From positions 806,001 through 870,000 of the forward strand of contig NZ_BLLN01000003.1 in the NCBI RefSeq assembly GCF_011170125.1: a DNA stretch of 64,000 nucleotides. The letters are read 5' to 3'. Under the pieces are notes generated by a model. It was not told the DNA's origin. It saw only the letters and a list, made by a program, of their open reading frames with translations, and ran no database searches. Numbering within the stretch: the first letter of the stretch is position 1; each line of letters opens with the position of its first letter. A program made the position numbers and the translations under genes. This document shows positions 9,148 through 17,511 of the stretch, piece by piece. The DNA comes from Streptomyces diastaticus subsp. diastaticus (lineage in GTDB: Bacteria; Actinomycetota; Actinomycetes; Streptomycetales; Streptomycetaceae).

Positions 9148-10044
9148 TCACCTCACCGGAGTGAAGTCACGCGCCCCGATGAACTCCGGGCGCCGGACGG
9201 GCGCCGCGAAGGGCTCCTCAGCAGCGTTCTCGACGCTGTTGAAGACGATGAACACGTTGCTGCGCGGGTACGGGGTGATGTTGTCCCCGGAACCGTGCAT
9301 GGCGTTGCAGTCGAACCAGGTGGCCGACCCGGCCTTGCCGGTGAACAGCCGGATGCCGTGCCGGTCGGCGAACTCGGTCAGCACCTCGTCGGAGGGGATG
9401 CCCGCGTCCTGCATCTGGAGCGACCGCTTGTAGTTGTCCTTCGGCGTGACGCCGTTGCACCCCACGTAGGTGCGGTGCGACCCCGGCATGATCATGAGGC
9501 CGCCGTTGGTGTCGTAGTTCTCGGTCAGCGCGATCGAGACGGACACCGCGCGCATCCTGGGCAGGCCGTCCTCGGCGTGCCAGGTCTCGAAGTCCGAGTG
9601 CCAGTAGAACCCGGAGGCCCCGAAGCCCGGCTTGACGTTGATCCGCGACTGGTGGACGTAGACGTCCGAGCCGAGGATCTGCCGGGCCCGGCCAAGGAGC
9701 CGCTCGTCGCGGACCAGCCCGGCGAAGACCTCACTGATCTTGTGGATCTCGAAGACCGAGCGGACCTTCTCCGACTTGGGCTCGACGACGGCGCGCTCGT
9801 CGGCCCGGATGAGCGGGTCGGCGACCAGCCGGTCCAGCTCGGCCCGGTAGACCCCGACTTCCTCAGGGGTGATCAGCTCCTCGATGGCGAGGAAGCCATT
9901 CTCGTCGTAAGACTGCAGGTCGGACCGCGTGATGGGTCCAGGGGCGTCCTGCGGGGACCACACCACGGGGTCCTTGCGCGGGATCGTCACCTCGGTTGCA
10001 GTCCGGCTCGGGTAGAGATCGGTGCGCTCCGACGCGACAGTCAT
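9148..10044 (-). CDS. ectD: ectoine hydroxylase
   Basis: 298 residues. Fe(II)/2-oxoglutarate dioxygenase that hydroxylates ectoine to 5-hydroxyectoine in the cytoplasm. The iron ligands H149, D151 (YWHSDFETWH) and H250 (NAMHGSGDN) are present, as is the EctD-typical segment after H149. It is the last gene of ectABCD, starting 3 bp after the ectC stop. Hydroxyectoine is a compatible solute made under osmotic and heat stress. Length and motifs fit the family. Confidence 0.97.
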   Translation of the reverse strand: MTVASERTDLYPSRTATEVTIPRKDPVVWSPQDAPGPITRSDLQSYDENGFLAIEELITPEEVGVYRAELDRLVADPLIRADERAVVEPKSEKVRSVFEIHKISEVFAGLVRDERLLGRARQILGSDVYVHQSRINVKPGFGASGFYWHSDFETWHAEDGLPRMRAVSVSIALTENYDTNGGLMIMPGSHRTYVGCNGVTPKDNYKRSLQMQDAGIPSDEVLTEFADRHGIRLFTGKAGSATWFDCNAMHGSGDNITPYPRSNVFIVFNSVENAAEEPFAAPVRRPEFIGARDFTPVR

Positions 10045-10047
10045 GAC

Positions 10048-10446
10048 TCAGTCCTCCTCGGTCAGCAGCGGGTAGACGCCGTTCTCGTCGTGGTCCTCCC
10101 GCCCGGTCACGGGAGGGTTGAAGACGCAGACGCAGCGAAAATCTGTCTTCGGCCTCAGGGTGTGCTTCTCGTGGCCATTCAGCAAGTACATCGTGCCGGG
10201 CTCGATCCAGTGGGTCTCGCCCGTCTCGCGGTTGGTCAGCTCGGCCTCACCCTCCACGCAGAGCACGGCCTCGATGTGGTTGGCGTACCACATGTCGGTC
10301 TCCGTGCCCGCGTAGAGGATGGTCTCGTGCAACGAGAAGCCGACCTTCTCCTTGGCGAGCACGATGCGCTTGCTCTCCCAGGTGCCGGACGCCGATTTGA
10401 CGTGCCGGTCGGTGTTCTCGATGTCCTTGAACGATCGGACGATCAC
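10048..10446 (-). CDS. ectC: L-ectoine synthase
   Basis: 132 residues, a single cupin domain ([31 protein letters not shown]). It cyclises N-gamma-acetyl-L-2,4-diaminobutyrate to ectoine with loss of water. The GTG start at 10446 gives [10 protein letters not shown], the usual N-terminus of the family. It lies 34 bp after ectB and 3 bp before ectD in one operon. Confidence 0.97.
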   Translation of the reverse strand: MIVRSFKDIENTDRHVKSASGTWESKRIVLAKEKVGFSLHETILYAGTETDMWYANHIEAVLCVEGEAELTNRETGETHWIEPGTMYLLNGHEKHTLRPKTDFRCVCVFNPPVTGREDHDENGVYPLLTEED

Positions 10447-10480
10447 AGTGCGGTCGTGCCCCTTCTTCCGTCGGTGTGTG

Positions 10481-11752
10481 TCAGGCCGTCTCTCGGACGG
10501 CGCGGGCGAGGATGCGCAGACCCTCGTCCAGCTCGTCCGGGCTCACGGTGAGCGGCGGCAGCAGCTTGACCACTTCGCTCTCCGGCCCGGAAGTCTCGAC
10601 CAGCAGGCCCAGCTCGAAGGCGCGCTTGGAGACGGCGCCGGCGCGGGTCTTGTCGGTGAACTCCATGCCCCAGACCAGGCCCCGGCCACGGATGGAGGCG
10701 ATGGCCTCGCTGCCGTGCTCGTCGAGGATCGCGGTGAGCGCCTGCTCGACCTGTTCGCCCCGGGCCAGGGTCTGCTTCTCCATCTGGCCGTCGCTCCAGT
10801 ACGCGTCGAGCGCGGCGGCGGCGGTGACGAAGGCCGGGTTGTTGCCCCGGAAGGTGCCGTTGTGCTCGCCCGGCTCCCAGATGTCCAGCTCCGGCTTGAA
10901 CAGGCAGAGCGACATCGGCATGCCGTAGCCGCCGATGGACTTCGACAGGGTGACGATGTCCGGGGTGATGCCCGCCTCCTCGAAGGAGAAGAACGGGCCG
11001 GTGCGGCCGCAGCCCATCTGGATGTCGTCGACGATCAGCAGCATGTCGCGGCGCTTGCAGAGGTCGGCCAGGGCGCGCAGCCACTCGGGCCGGGCCACGT
11101 TGATGCCGCCCTCGCCCTGGATGGTCTCGACGATGACCGCGGCCGGGGTGTTGAGACCCGAGCCCTGGTCCTCCAGCAGCCGCTCGAACCACAGGAAGTC
11201 CTGCACGGTGCCGTCGAAGTAGTTGTCGAACGGCATCGGCGTGCCGTGCACCAGCGGGATGCCGGCGCCGGCGCGCTTGAAGGCGTTGCCGGTCACGGCG
11301 AGCGAGCCGAGCGACATGCCGTGGAAGGCGTTGGTGAAGGAGACGATCGACTCGCGGCCCTTGACCTTGCGGGCCAGCTTCAGCGCCGACTCGACGGCGT
11401 TGGTACCCGTCGGGCCGGGGAACATGACCTTGTACGGCAGGTCGCGCGGGCGCAGCAGCACGTTCTGGAAGGTCTCCAGGAACGCGCGCTTGGCGGTGGT
11501 GCCCATGTCCAGGCCGTGGGTGATGCCGTCGCGCTCGATGTAGTCGATCAGCGCGCGTTTCAGCACCGGGTTGTTGTGGCCGTAGTTGAGGGCGCCGGCG
11601 CCGGCGAAGAAGTCGAGGTAGGTGTGGCCGTCCTCGTCGTACAGGTAGCTGCCCTGGGCCCGGTCGAAGACGGCGGGCCAGCTGCGGCAGTAGCTCCGTA
11701 CCTCCGACTCAAGGGTCTCGAAGACGCTCAGGGCGGGCGGGGTGATGGTCAC
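10481..11752 (-). CDS. ectB: diaminobutyrate-2-oxoglutarate transaminase
   Basis: 423 residues. Class III PLP aminotransferase that converts L-aspartate-beta-semialdehyde to L-2,4-diaminobutyrate, the first step of ectoine synthesis. The Schiff-base lysine is K271 ([11 protein letters not shown]) and the PLP-nitrogen aspartate lies in [13 protein letters not shown] (D242/D243). The GTG at 11752 is preceded by AGGAGAG. It is 114 bp downstream of ectA, a larger gap than the others in the operon, which could hold a processing site or a second promoter. Confidence 0.97.
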   Translation of the reverse strand: MTITPPALSVFETLESEVRSYCRSWPAVFDRAQGSYLYDEDGHTYLDFFAGAGALNYGHNNPVLKRALIDYIERDGITHGLDMGTTAKRAFLETFQNVLLRPRDLPYKVMFPGPTGTNAVESALKLARKVKGRESIVSFTNAFHGMSLGSLAVTGNAFKRAGAGIPLVHGTPMPFDNYFDGTVQDFLWFERLLEDQGSGLNTPAAVIVETIQGEGGINVARPEWLRALADLCKRRDMLLIVDDIQMGCGRTGPFFSFEEAGITPDIVTLSKSIGGYGMPMSLCLFKPELDIWEPGEHNGTFRGNNPAFVTAAAALDAYWSDGQMEKQTLARGEQVEQALTAILDEHGSEAIASIRGRGLVWGMEFTDKTRAGAVSKRAFELGLLVETSGPESEVVKLLPPLTVSPDELDEGLRILARAVRETA

Positions 11753-11866
11753 GACTGCTCTCCTGGGAGATGGGGGGTGAAGCGGCGGAAGTCAGGGATA
11801 CGTGCGGAAGGGCGACCGGGGGCTTGCTTCCCGGCCGGACCTGGGTTGCTGTGCGGCGTTCCGGTG

Positions 11867-12415
11867 TCAGTCGGCGAACGGTCCGATGCGGTACAGCACC
11901 TCGGGGTCGTGCCCCCCGTCGGGGAAGAGGCCGGCACCGAAGAGGACCTCGCGCTCCAGCTCGGCGCCGTGGCGCTTGGCGTAGGAGGTGAAGAGGCGTT
12001 CTGAGGGCGTGTTCCCCGGCGTGATGGTGGTCTCGATCCCGTCCAGCCGCCCCTTCTCACGGAGCCGGTCGGTGAGCCCGTCCAGCAGGGCGGCGGCGAG
12101 GCCGCGTCCGCGCTGCGAGGCGTCCACGGCGACCTGCCAGACGACGAGGGTGTGCGGGCGCTCGGGCCGGAAGTACCCGGTCACGAACCCGACCGGCTCG
12201 CCGCCGGCGTCGCGGGCCACCACGGAGGTGCCGGCGAAGTCGCGACACCACAGGAGGTAGCTGTAGGAGGAGTTGAGGTCGAGGGTGCGCGAGTCACGGG
12301 CGATACGCCAGATGGCTGCTCCGTCCTCGACGCCCGGGTGGTCCAGGCGCAAATCCTCGGGCATTTCCTTCAGGGTGGATCGGCCACGTGCAAGGTCGGC
12401 TTGTGCGGCGGTCAT
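11867..12415 (-). CDS. ectA: L-2,4-diaminobutyric acid acetyltransferase
   Basis: 182 residues. GNAT acetyltransferase with the acetyl-CoA loop QRGRGLAAALLDGL and the EctA-typical SSYSYLLWCRDF segment. It acetylates diaminobutyrate at the gamma-amino group, the second step of ectoine synthesis. ATG 12415 (MTAAQADLARG) is chosen over an in-frame start about 150 bp upstream because the extension lies in A+T-richer non-coding-looking sequence. No clear ribosome-binding site is seen before the ATG. Confidence 0.95.
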   Translation of the reverse strand: MTAAQADLARGRSTLKEMPEDLRLDHPGVEDGAAIWRIARDSRTLDLNSSYSYLLWCRDFAGTSVVARDAGGEPVGFVTGYFRPERPHTLVVWQVAVDASQRGRGLAAALLDGLTDRLREKGRLDGIETTITPGNTPSERLFTSYAKRHGAELEREVLFGAGLFPDGGHDPEVLYRIGPFAD

Positions 12416-12866
12416 GCAAATTGAATTTACCCATCGAATCTGAAAAATGCATCGCGGGTCAGGGTTACATGGCAGCGCTTTCTGTGTTATCGGGCGCGAG
12501 GGCGCGCCTGCGCGAACAGGTGTCCGAAGATGGTGATTTGTACTGGATATAAGGCGCGAAACGGTCACCGTGTGGAGTCAGTCACAAGTGCGTAACGCAT
12601 GTGAGCCGCGTCCGAATTACGCGGTTTCGGCGTCCGGAAAATCGATGCGTTTAGCTTCGGAGGAAGCGGGCAGACGAATAGGGGAAGGTGAGTGCGAAAG
12701 AATTCGGAATTCCCTGCAATAGGTCTGCTGATAAGAATATCGATCCGCGTCCGCGCCGAAGTCGGTGCGGACTTCGGCGTGTCCGGGAATCCGGAGAGAC
12801 GGAACGGGCCGCCCCGCGCACGGCAGTCGCCGCGCACCGGACGGCCCGCCGGGCCGGTGCGGAGGG
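12416..12866. other. A+T-rich intergenic region; ect promoter area and terminators of the aminotransferase gene
   Basis: Between ectA and the class V aminotransferase, both on the minus strand. Counting by eye, 12421-12720 is only about 54 percent G+C, far below the flanking genes, and must hold the ect promoter, although I cannot fix -35 and -10 boxes. Two hairpins at the right end fit terminators of the upstream aminotransferase gene: 12754-12779 (10-bp perfect arms, 6-base loop) and 12833-12861 (8-bp outer arms). Confidence 0.55.
12754..12861 (-). terminator. tandem hairpins ending the class V aminotransferase transcript
   Basis: The hairpin with arms 12833-12840 and 12854-12861 lies just after the gene's stop. 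The second hairpin, arms 12754-12763 and 12770-12779, is perfect over 10 bp and is followed on the minus strand by an A+T-rich stretch. Confidence 0.5.
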
Positions 12867-13982
12867 TCAGGCCGCGGGGTGCTCCCAGGCCGCGGTCGCC
12901 GCCCGCCGCGCGGCGTCCAGGTCGACCGGGCGGCCGGTGAGGTCGCTCAGCGCCGCGCCCAGCGCGGCCAGGCAGGAGTGGACCGTGCCGCCGGCCGCGG
13001 CCGTGCCGTAGTGGTTGACCCGGATCATCTCCTTGGCCAGCGCCCCGCCGCCGGCCACCAGCGGCAGCACCGGGTCCGCCGCCAGCGCCCGCGCCACCAG
13101 CTCCGAGGCGTCGACGCCCTCCGGCGCCCGCAGCGTGGTCGCCACCGGCGCCGCGTCCCGCGCCTCGCGGACGTAGGGCGCGAAACCGCCGCCGATCGCC
13201 GTCACGCCCGCCCGGGTGGCCGCCGCCGCCCGCGCGTGCCGGCCGATCACCGTCTCCAGGCCCTCGTCCTCGATCCGCTCCACGCACGCCTGGAGGGCCA
13301 GCATCTCCAGCTGGGCGGGGGCGTGCAGCAGGGCGGTGCGCCCGGCGTCGATCCACCGCTCCTTCCAGTCCAGCAGCGAGAGGTACGAACGGCGCGGCGC
13401 CCCCGGATTGGCCGCCATCCGCTGCCAGGCCCGCTCGCTGACCGAGACCGCCGAGACCCCGGCGGGGCCGCCCATCGCCTTCTGGGCTCCGACGACGCAG
13501 AGGTCCACCCCCCAGGCGTCCGGGAGGAGCGGCTCGGCACCGACCGACGCCACCGCGTCCACCATGAGGAGCGCGCCGTGCTCCCGCACCACCCGGCCGA
13601 TCTCCGCCACCGGGTTGGTGTTCCCGGTCGCCGCCTCGGCGTGCACCAGCGAGACGAAGTCGATCTCGGGGTGCTCCGCCAGCGCCTCGGCCACCTGGGC
13701 GGCGCGGGCCGCGGCGTCGTACGGCACTGCCAGGTCGACGACCCGCGCCCCGCAGTCGCGCAGCCAGTCGCCGAAGGTCTGCCCGTACGGGCCGGTGATG
13801 ACGTTGAGGGCGGTGGTGTCCGGGCCCGCCACGCCGCGGATGCACCCCTCCAGCGGCAGCAGCGCCTCGCCCTGGGCGATGACGACGTCCTGCGAGGTGG
13901 AGAGCAGTGCCGCGACGCGGCGCTCGATGTTCGCGAAATGCGCGGCGGTCAGCGGGGTCAGGTCCAGGAGGGGGTGCGTCAC
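12867..13982 (-). CDS. class V aminotransferase (alanine/serine-glyoxylate aminotransferase-like)
   Basis: 371 residues. Fold-type I PLP enzyme with D142 (LLMVDAVASVG) and Schiff-base lysine K168 (VVGAQKAMGGPAG), as in alanine- or serine-glyoxylate aminotransferases. It would move an amino group between glyoxylate/pyruvate and an amino acid; the exact pair cannot be read from sequence. The GTG at 13982 (MTHPLLDLTPLT) is preceded by an AAGAGAG-type site. An upstream ATG at 14036 would add 18 atypical residues and would overlap the promoter of the divergent amidohydrolase gene 74 bp away. Confidence 0.88.
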   Translation of the reverse strand: MTHPLLDLTPLTAAHFANIERRVAALLSTSQDVVIAQGEALLPLEGCIRGVAGPDTTALNVITGPYGQTFGDWLRDCGARVVDLAVPYDAAARAAQVAEALAEHPEIDFVSLVHAEAATGNTNPVAEIGRVVREHGALLMVDAVASVGAEPLLPDAWGVDLCVVGAQKAMGGPAGVSAVSVSERAWQRMAANPGAPRRSYLSLLDWKERWIDAGRTALLHAPAQLEMLALQACVERIEDEGLETVIGRHARAAAATRAGVTAIGGGFAPYVREARDAAPVATTLRAPEGVDASELVARALAADPVLPLVAGGGALAKEMIRVNHYGTAAAGGTVHSCLAALGAALSDLTGRPVDLDAARRAATAAWEHPAA

Positions 13983-14056
13983 GGTGGTGCTCTCTTCGCC
14001 GGTCGATCGTCGGGCTGCCGGTCCGAGCGTACCCACCGGGTCCTACGCTGCCGTGC

Positions 14057-15148
14057 ATGAGCGAAGACATGGTGCTGCACGTGAAGGGCCGGATACTGCT
14101 CTCCGCGCAGGAGGTCAGGGACGAACTCTGGGTGGTGGGTGGCCGGATCACCTTCACCCGGCCGCCGGGCGCCCGCGAGGCGCGCACCGTCGAGGGGTGG
14201 GCGCTGCCCGGCCTGGTCGACGCGCACTGCCACGTCGGCCTGGACCGGCACGGCCCGGTCGCGGCCGAGGTCGCGGAGCAGCAGGCGCTCACCGACCGGG
14301 AGGCCGGGGCACTGCTGCTGCGCGACGCGGGTTCCCCGAGCGACACCCGCTGGATGGACGAACGCGACGATCTGCCCCGGGTCGTCCGGGCCGGCCGCCA
14401 CATCGCCCGCACCCGCCGCTACATCCGCAACTACGCCCACGAGATCGAGCCGGACGAACTGGTCGCCCACGTCGGCCGGGAGGCGCGGCGCGGCGACGGC
14501 TGGGTCAAGCTGGTCGGCGACTGGATCGACCGGGGCGTGGGGGACCTGACGCCCTGCTGGCCCCGTGAGGCGGTCGAGGCGGCCATCGCCGAGGCGCACC
14601 GGCTCGGCGCCCGGGTCACCGCGCACTGCTTCGCCGAGGACTCGCTGCGCGACCTGGTCGAGGCGGGCATCGACTGCGTCGAGCACGCCACCGGCCTGAC
14701 CGAGGACACCATCCCGCTCTTCGCCGAACGCGGGGTCGCCATCGTGCCGACCCTGGTCAACATCGCCACCTTCCCCGACCTCGCGGCGGGCGGCGAGGCG
14801 AAGTTCCCCGACTGGTCGGCCCACATGCGACGGCTGTACGAGCGCCGGTACGACACGGTCCGCGCCGCCTGGGACGCCGGCATCCCCGTCTTCGTCGGCA
14901 CCGACGCGGGCGGCAGCCTCCCGCACGGCCTGGTCGCCGCCGAGGTCGCCGAACTGGTGACCGCCGGCATCCCGCCGCTCGACGCGCTCTCCGCCACGGC
15001 GTGGGGTGCCCGCGAATGGCTCGGCCGCCCGGGACTGTCCGAGGGCGCCCCGGGCGACCTGGTGGTCTACGCGAGCGACCCGCGCGCCGACGTCCGGGTG
15101 CTGGCGGCGCCGCGCCGGGTGGTGATCGGCGGCAAGGTCGTCGCCTGA
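14057..15148 (+). CDS. amidohydrolase family protein
   Basis: 363 residues. Metal-dependent hydrolase of the imidazolonepropionase/dihydroorotase-like superfamily: H57-x-H59 in LVDAHCHVGLD, later metal-binding histidines in ARVTAHCFAED and CVEHATG, and the Asp of VGTDAGG. These proteins hydrolyse cyclic amides or C-N bonds; the substrate here is unknown. The gene is probably leaderless: TACGCT (14044-14049) sits 7 bp before the ATG, and there is no ribosome-binding site. It is divergent from the class V aminotransferase. Confidence 0.88.
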   Translation: MSEDMVLHVKGRILLSAQEVRDELWVVGGRITFTRPPGAREARTVEGWALPGLVDAHCHVGLDRHGPVAAEVAEQQALTDREAGALLLRDAGSPSDTRWMDERDDLPRVVRAGRHIARTRRYIRNYAHEIEPDELVAHVGREARRGDGWVKLVGDWIDRGVGDLTPCWPREAVEAAIAEAHRLGARVTAHCFAEDSLRDLVEAGIDCVEHATGLTEDTIPLFAERGVAIVPTLVNIATFPDLAAGGEAKFPDWSAHMRRLYERRYDTVRAAWDAGIPVFVGTDAGGSLPHGLVAAEVAELVTAGIPPLDALSATAWGAREWLGRPGLSEGAPGDLVVYASDPRADVRVLAAPRRVVIGGKVVA

Positions 15149-15326
15149 GCCCGCGTGAGGTGTTGACGGGCCGTTACCGGGGCCGGGGCGGCGTCGTTGT
15201 GCTCCGGCCCCGATGAAGGACCCGCGCCCGCGTACGCCCTCCGGGGGCCGCGAGGTGGCGTGGAGGGTGACGTCGAGGGAACGGCCGTGCCGGTCGGTTC
15301 GAACATCTGCGCCAAAACCCCCCTTT

Positions 15327-15342
15327 GGAGTGAACTCACTCC
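15327..15342. promoter_or_regulatory. perfect palindrome upstream of the LAETG protein gene (candidate operator)
   Basis: GGAGTGA-AC-TCACTCC: two perfect 7-bp arms around 2 bases, 118 bp before the TTG start at 15460, in an otherwise featureless 310-bp intergenic region. The geometry is typical of a dimeric regulator site. The regulator is not identified. Confidence 0.45.
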
Positions 15343-15459
15343 AGGTCGTCACCCATTCACCCACAGTGCGTAAAGATTCCGGCAACGACGTCGTCGGCGG
15401 CCGCCTGTCCCCAAGCGCGGCCCTCGACGGCTCCATGTCTCTGTGGGGGTTTCACCATC

Positions 15460-16443
15460 TTGAACAGCACCAACTTCCGCATGCCCGCCCGCCGTCTGGT
15501 GGCCGCCTCGGCGGCCGGACTGCTCGCCGCGGCACCGCTCGCCGTCGCCTCGGCCGGCACGGCCCACGCCACCGGCGACCACGGGCGGGCGGACGCGGTC
15601 GTCCTGCGCACCGGCCTCGACGTCTCGCTGCTCAACAAGACCGTCAACGTGCCGCTGAAGGTCGCGCTCAACGAGGTCCACGCGCCGCAGACCGCCGAGA
15701 AGACGGCGCTGGACGCCGAGCTCTCCGGCGTCAACGACGGTGAGCCGTTCAGCGTGCTCAGCGCCCAGGTCGCCGAGGCGAAGGCCACCGTCGACGCCCG
15801 CAAGGCGGAGGGGCACACCACGCTGGCCCACGCCAAGGTGCACCTGCCGGGCCTGCCCGCCCTGCCGCTGCTGGAGGTCGAGAAGGTCACCTCCACCGCG
15901 CTGTGCGAGGCCGGGAAGAAGCCGGTCGCCGAGGCGAACGTGCTCGGCCAGGTCGTCGTCCTCGGCAAGCGGGTCGGCCTCACCGCGGGCGGCACCACCG
16001 AGGTCAAGGTCCCCGGCGTCGGCGAGGTCACCCTCGACCTCTCCGAGCGGCACACCACCACCTCGACCGCCGCGGCCACCGCCCTGGAACTGAAGGTCTC
16101 CGTCAACCCGCTCAAGCTGGGCGTCGCGGAGGTCGACGGCACCGTCACCCTCGGCGGAGCCACCTGTGAGGCCCCGGCCGCCCCGGCGCCCGCGCCCGAG
16201 GAGGAGGAGCCCGCCGAGGAGCCCGCCGCCGAGGAGCAGGCCGACAAGCCGGCCGACGGCTCCCGCACCGAGCAGGTGAAGACCGACGACGGGATCAGCA
16301 CCCAGACCGGCAAGGCCCCCGCCACCGAGAACCTCGCCGAGACCGGCGGCAGCTCCATGACGCCCTACCTCGCGGGCGGCGCCGTCCTCCTGCTCGCCGC
16401 GGGCGGTGGCGCCGTCGCCCTGACCCGCCGCAAGCGCGCCTGA
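15460..16443 (+). CDS. secreted LAETG-anchored surface protein (SCO1860-like)
   Basis: 327 residues. An N-terminal signal peptide (Arg at 8, 11 and 12, hydrophobic 14-34, likely cleavage after AHA) precedes an extracellular beta-rich domain with two cysteines. An acidic/Ala/Pro-rich spacer follows (about 233-290). The cell-wall sorting signal is LAETG, a hydrophobic helix and a positively charged tail (TRRKRA). LAxTG is the sortase E motif of streptomycetes. From memory this matches the conserved SCO1860 family that sits beside the cobalamin and ectoine genes. The start is TTG at 15460 with a G-rich site upstream. Role unknown. Confidence 0.88.
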   Translation: MNSTNFRMPARRLVAASAAGLLAAAPLAVASAGTAHATGDHGRADAVVLRTGLDVSLLNKTVNVPLKVALNEVHAPQTAEKTALDAELSGVNDGEPFSVLSAQVAEAKATVDARKAEGHTTLAHAKVHLPGLPALPLLEVEKVTSTALCEAGKKPVAEANVLGQVVVLGKRVGLTAGGTTEVKVPGVGEVTLDLSERHTTTSTAAATALELKVSVNPLKLGVAEVDGTVTLGGATCEAPAAPAPAPEEEEPAEEPAAEEQADKPADGSRTEQVKTDDGISTQTGKAPATENLAETGGSSMTPYLAGGAVLLLAAGGGAVALTRRKRA

Positions 16444-16448
16444 TCGGA

Positions 16449-16604
16449 CCCCGCCGCACGGCTGCCCGGGGGTGCGCCGTGCGGCGGGGGAGGCCGGACG
16501 CGGGGAAGGGACGGCGTCCGGCCGTACGGACGGGCGGGAGCGGGGCGCGTGGGGCGCCCCGCTCCCGTACCGGAGGGGACGGCCGCGTGGGGCGGCCGTC
16601 CCCT
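16449..16604 (+). terminator. cluster of four consecutive strong hairpins after the LAETG gene
   Basis: Four perfect inverted repeats in 156 bp: arms 16449-16462/16476-16489 (14 bp), 16492-16501/16514-16523 (10 bp), 16536-16548/16554-16566 (13 bp) and 16574-16585/16593-16604 (12 bp). The last is followed by TTC TCC, giving a short T-run. The first begins 5 bp after the TGA. Together they form a very strong, probably bidirectional transcription block. Confidence 0.75.
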
Positions 16605-17511
16605 TTCTCCGGTGCCGGACGGCTGTCGGTCGCGGCGGCGAACCGCGGGACGGAGGGTGCGGCCGGCGGTCACCCCGGCCCCCTCGGGCAGCACCCGACC
16701 GGCCCGGCTGAACACCTCTGCCCGTGCCGGGGAGGGCGGGAGCGGACAGGCCGAGACCGTGGGGAGGCGGCCGGCGTGGCCGCTCCCGCTCATCGCGTAG
16801 CGCCGCCCGACGACCGCACTTCGGTGCACCACGGTGACCGTACGAGTTCCGTACCCCCACCGCGGGTCCGGCACGTGGCGTCGTGTCCGGGGAGGAGACC
16901 TCAGCACCCGCCGGAAACGGCGCGCCCACCCCGCCCGCGGCCTCCGCGGCCACCGGCCGGCCGCGGCGGCGCCCGCCGACCGAGGCGAACACGCCGCCGG
17001 GCTCCGGCGGCGCGGCGATGCGTGACCACGGGCCCCCGGCTCGGTCCGGTGGAGTGTGGCTGTCGCGTGGACGAGCCCTTGTCGCGTCCCTGGCCGCCGA
17101 TCCTCGGACGCGGCTCGGTCGGTCCGGACCTCCGTCGGCCCGTGCTCACGCGGCTCGGCCGGCACGGCCGCGTCGGGTTCGGCGGCGGTGACCACGACCC
17201 CTGCCCGGCGCGCCGACGGGTGGCTTCGCCCGTTCCGGCGCTCCGGAGCGGTGCGGACCGGCCGGCCGGGCCGGACCAGGAACGACGCGGAACTCCGCGG
17301 GGCGTCCCGGCCCGAACCGCTCCCGCGTCTCTGCCCCGGCCCCGCGACTGCCCGCACGCGCCGTGCGGGTTCTCGGCCTCGCGATCAGGCGGCGACTTCG
17401 TGGCCCGCGGTTCGCCCCGCACCCCGGACCGTGCCGCCCGGACCTCCGGGGCGGCGATCACCGCCGACCGTCCCGGCGCGGGGGAATCCGGGTGTTCCGC
17501 CCCAGTCGGCC
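16605..17511. other. about 0.9 kb without a convincing gene
   Basis: Open frames are present on all strands, but each encodes Arg/Pro/Ala-rich sequence without recognisable motifs, ribosome-binding sites or family resemblance. I see no RNA gene or repeat. It separates the hairpin cluster from the end of the cobalamin operon, and could be a decayed gene or the leader of something I cannot recognise. Confidence 0.4.

Noticed and set aside
8863..10551. Long open frame opposite ectC and ectD
   Set aside because: It is an antisense shadow of two certain genes, with Arg/Gly/Val-rich sequence caused by high G+C third positions. The same applies to long frames opposite ectB, the cobalamin genes and pit.
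12688..13011. Open frame starting GTG with an A-rich purine run before it
   Set aside because: The first 25 codons have unusual residues, but the frame runs on into the antisense strand of the aminotransferase gene and has no family resemblance. Kept only as a remark in the A+T-rich island.
15327..15342. Assignment of the palindrome as a BldD box
   Set aside because: It fits only the older AGTGA-N-TCACC description and not the later 15-bp consensus, so only an unnamed operator is proposed.
16365..17357. 330-codon minus-strand frame across the gene-poor region
   Set aside because: It reads through all four hairpins and the end of the LAETG gene in antisense, with Arg/Pro-rich low-complexity sequence.
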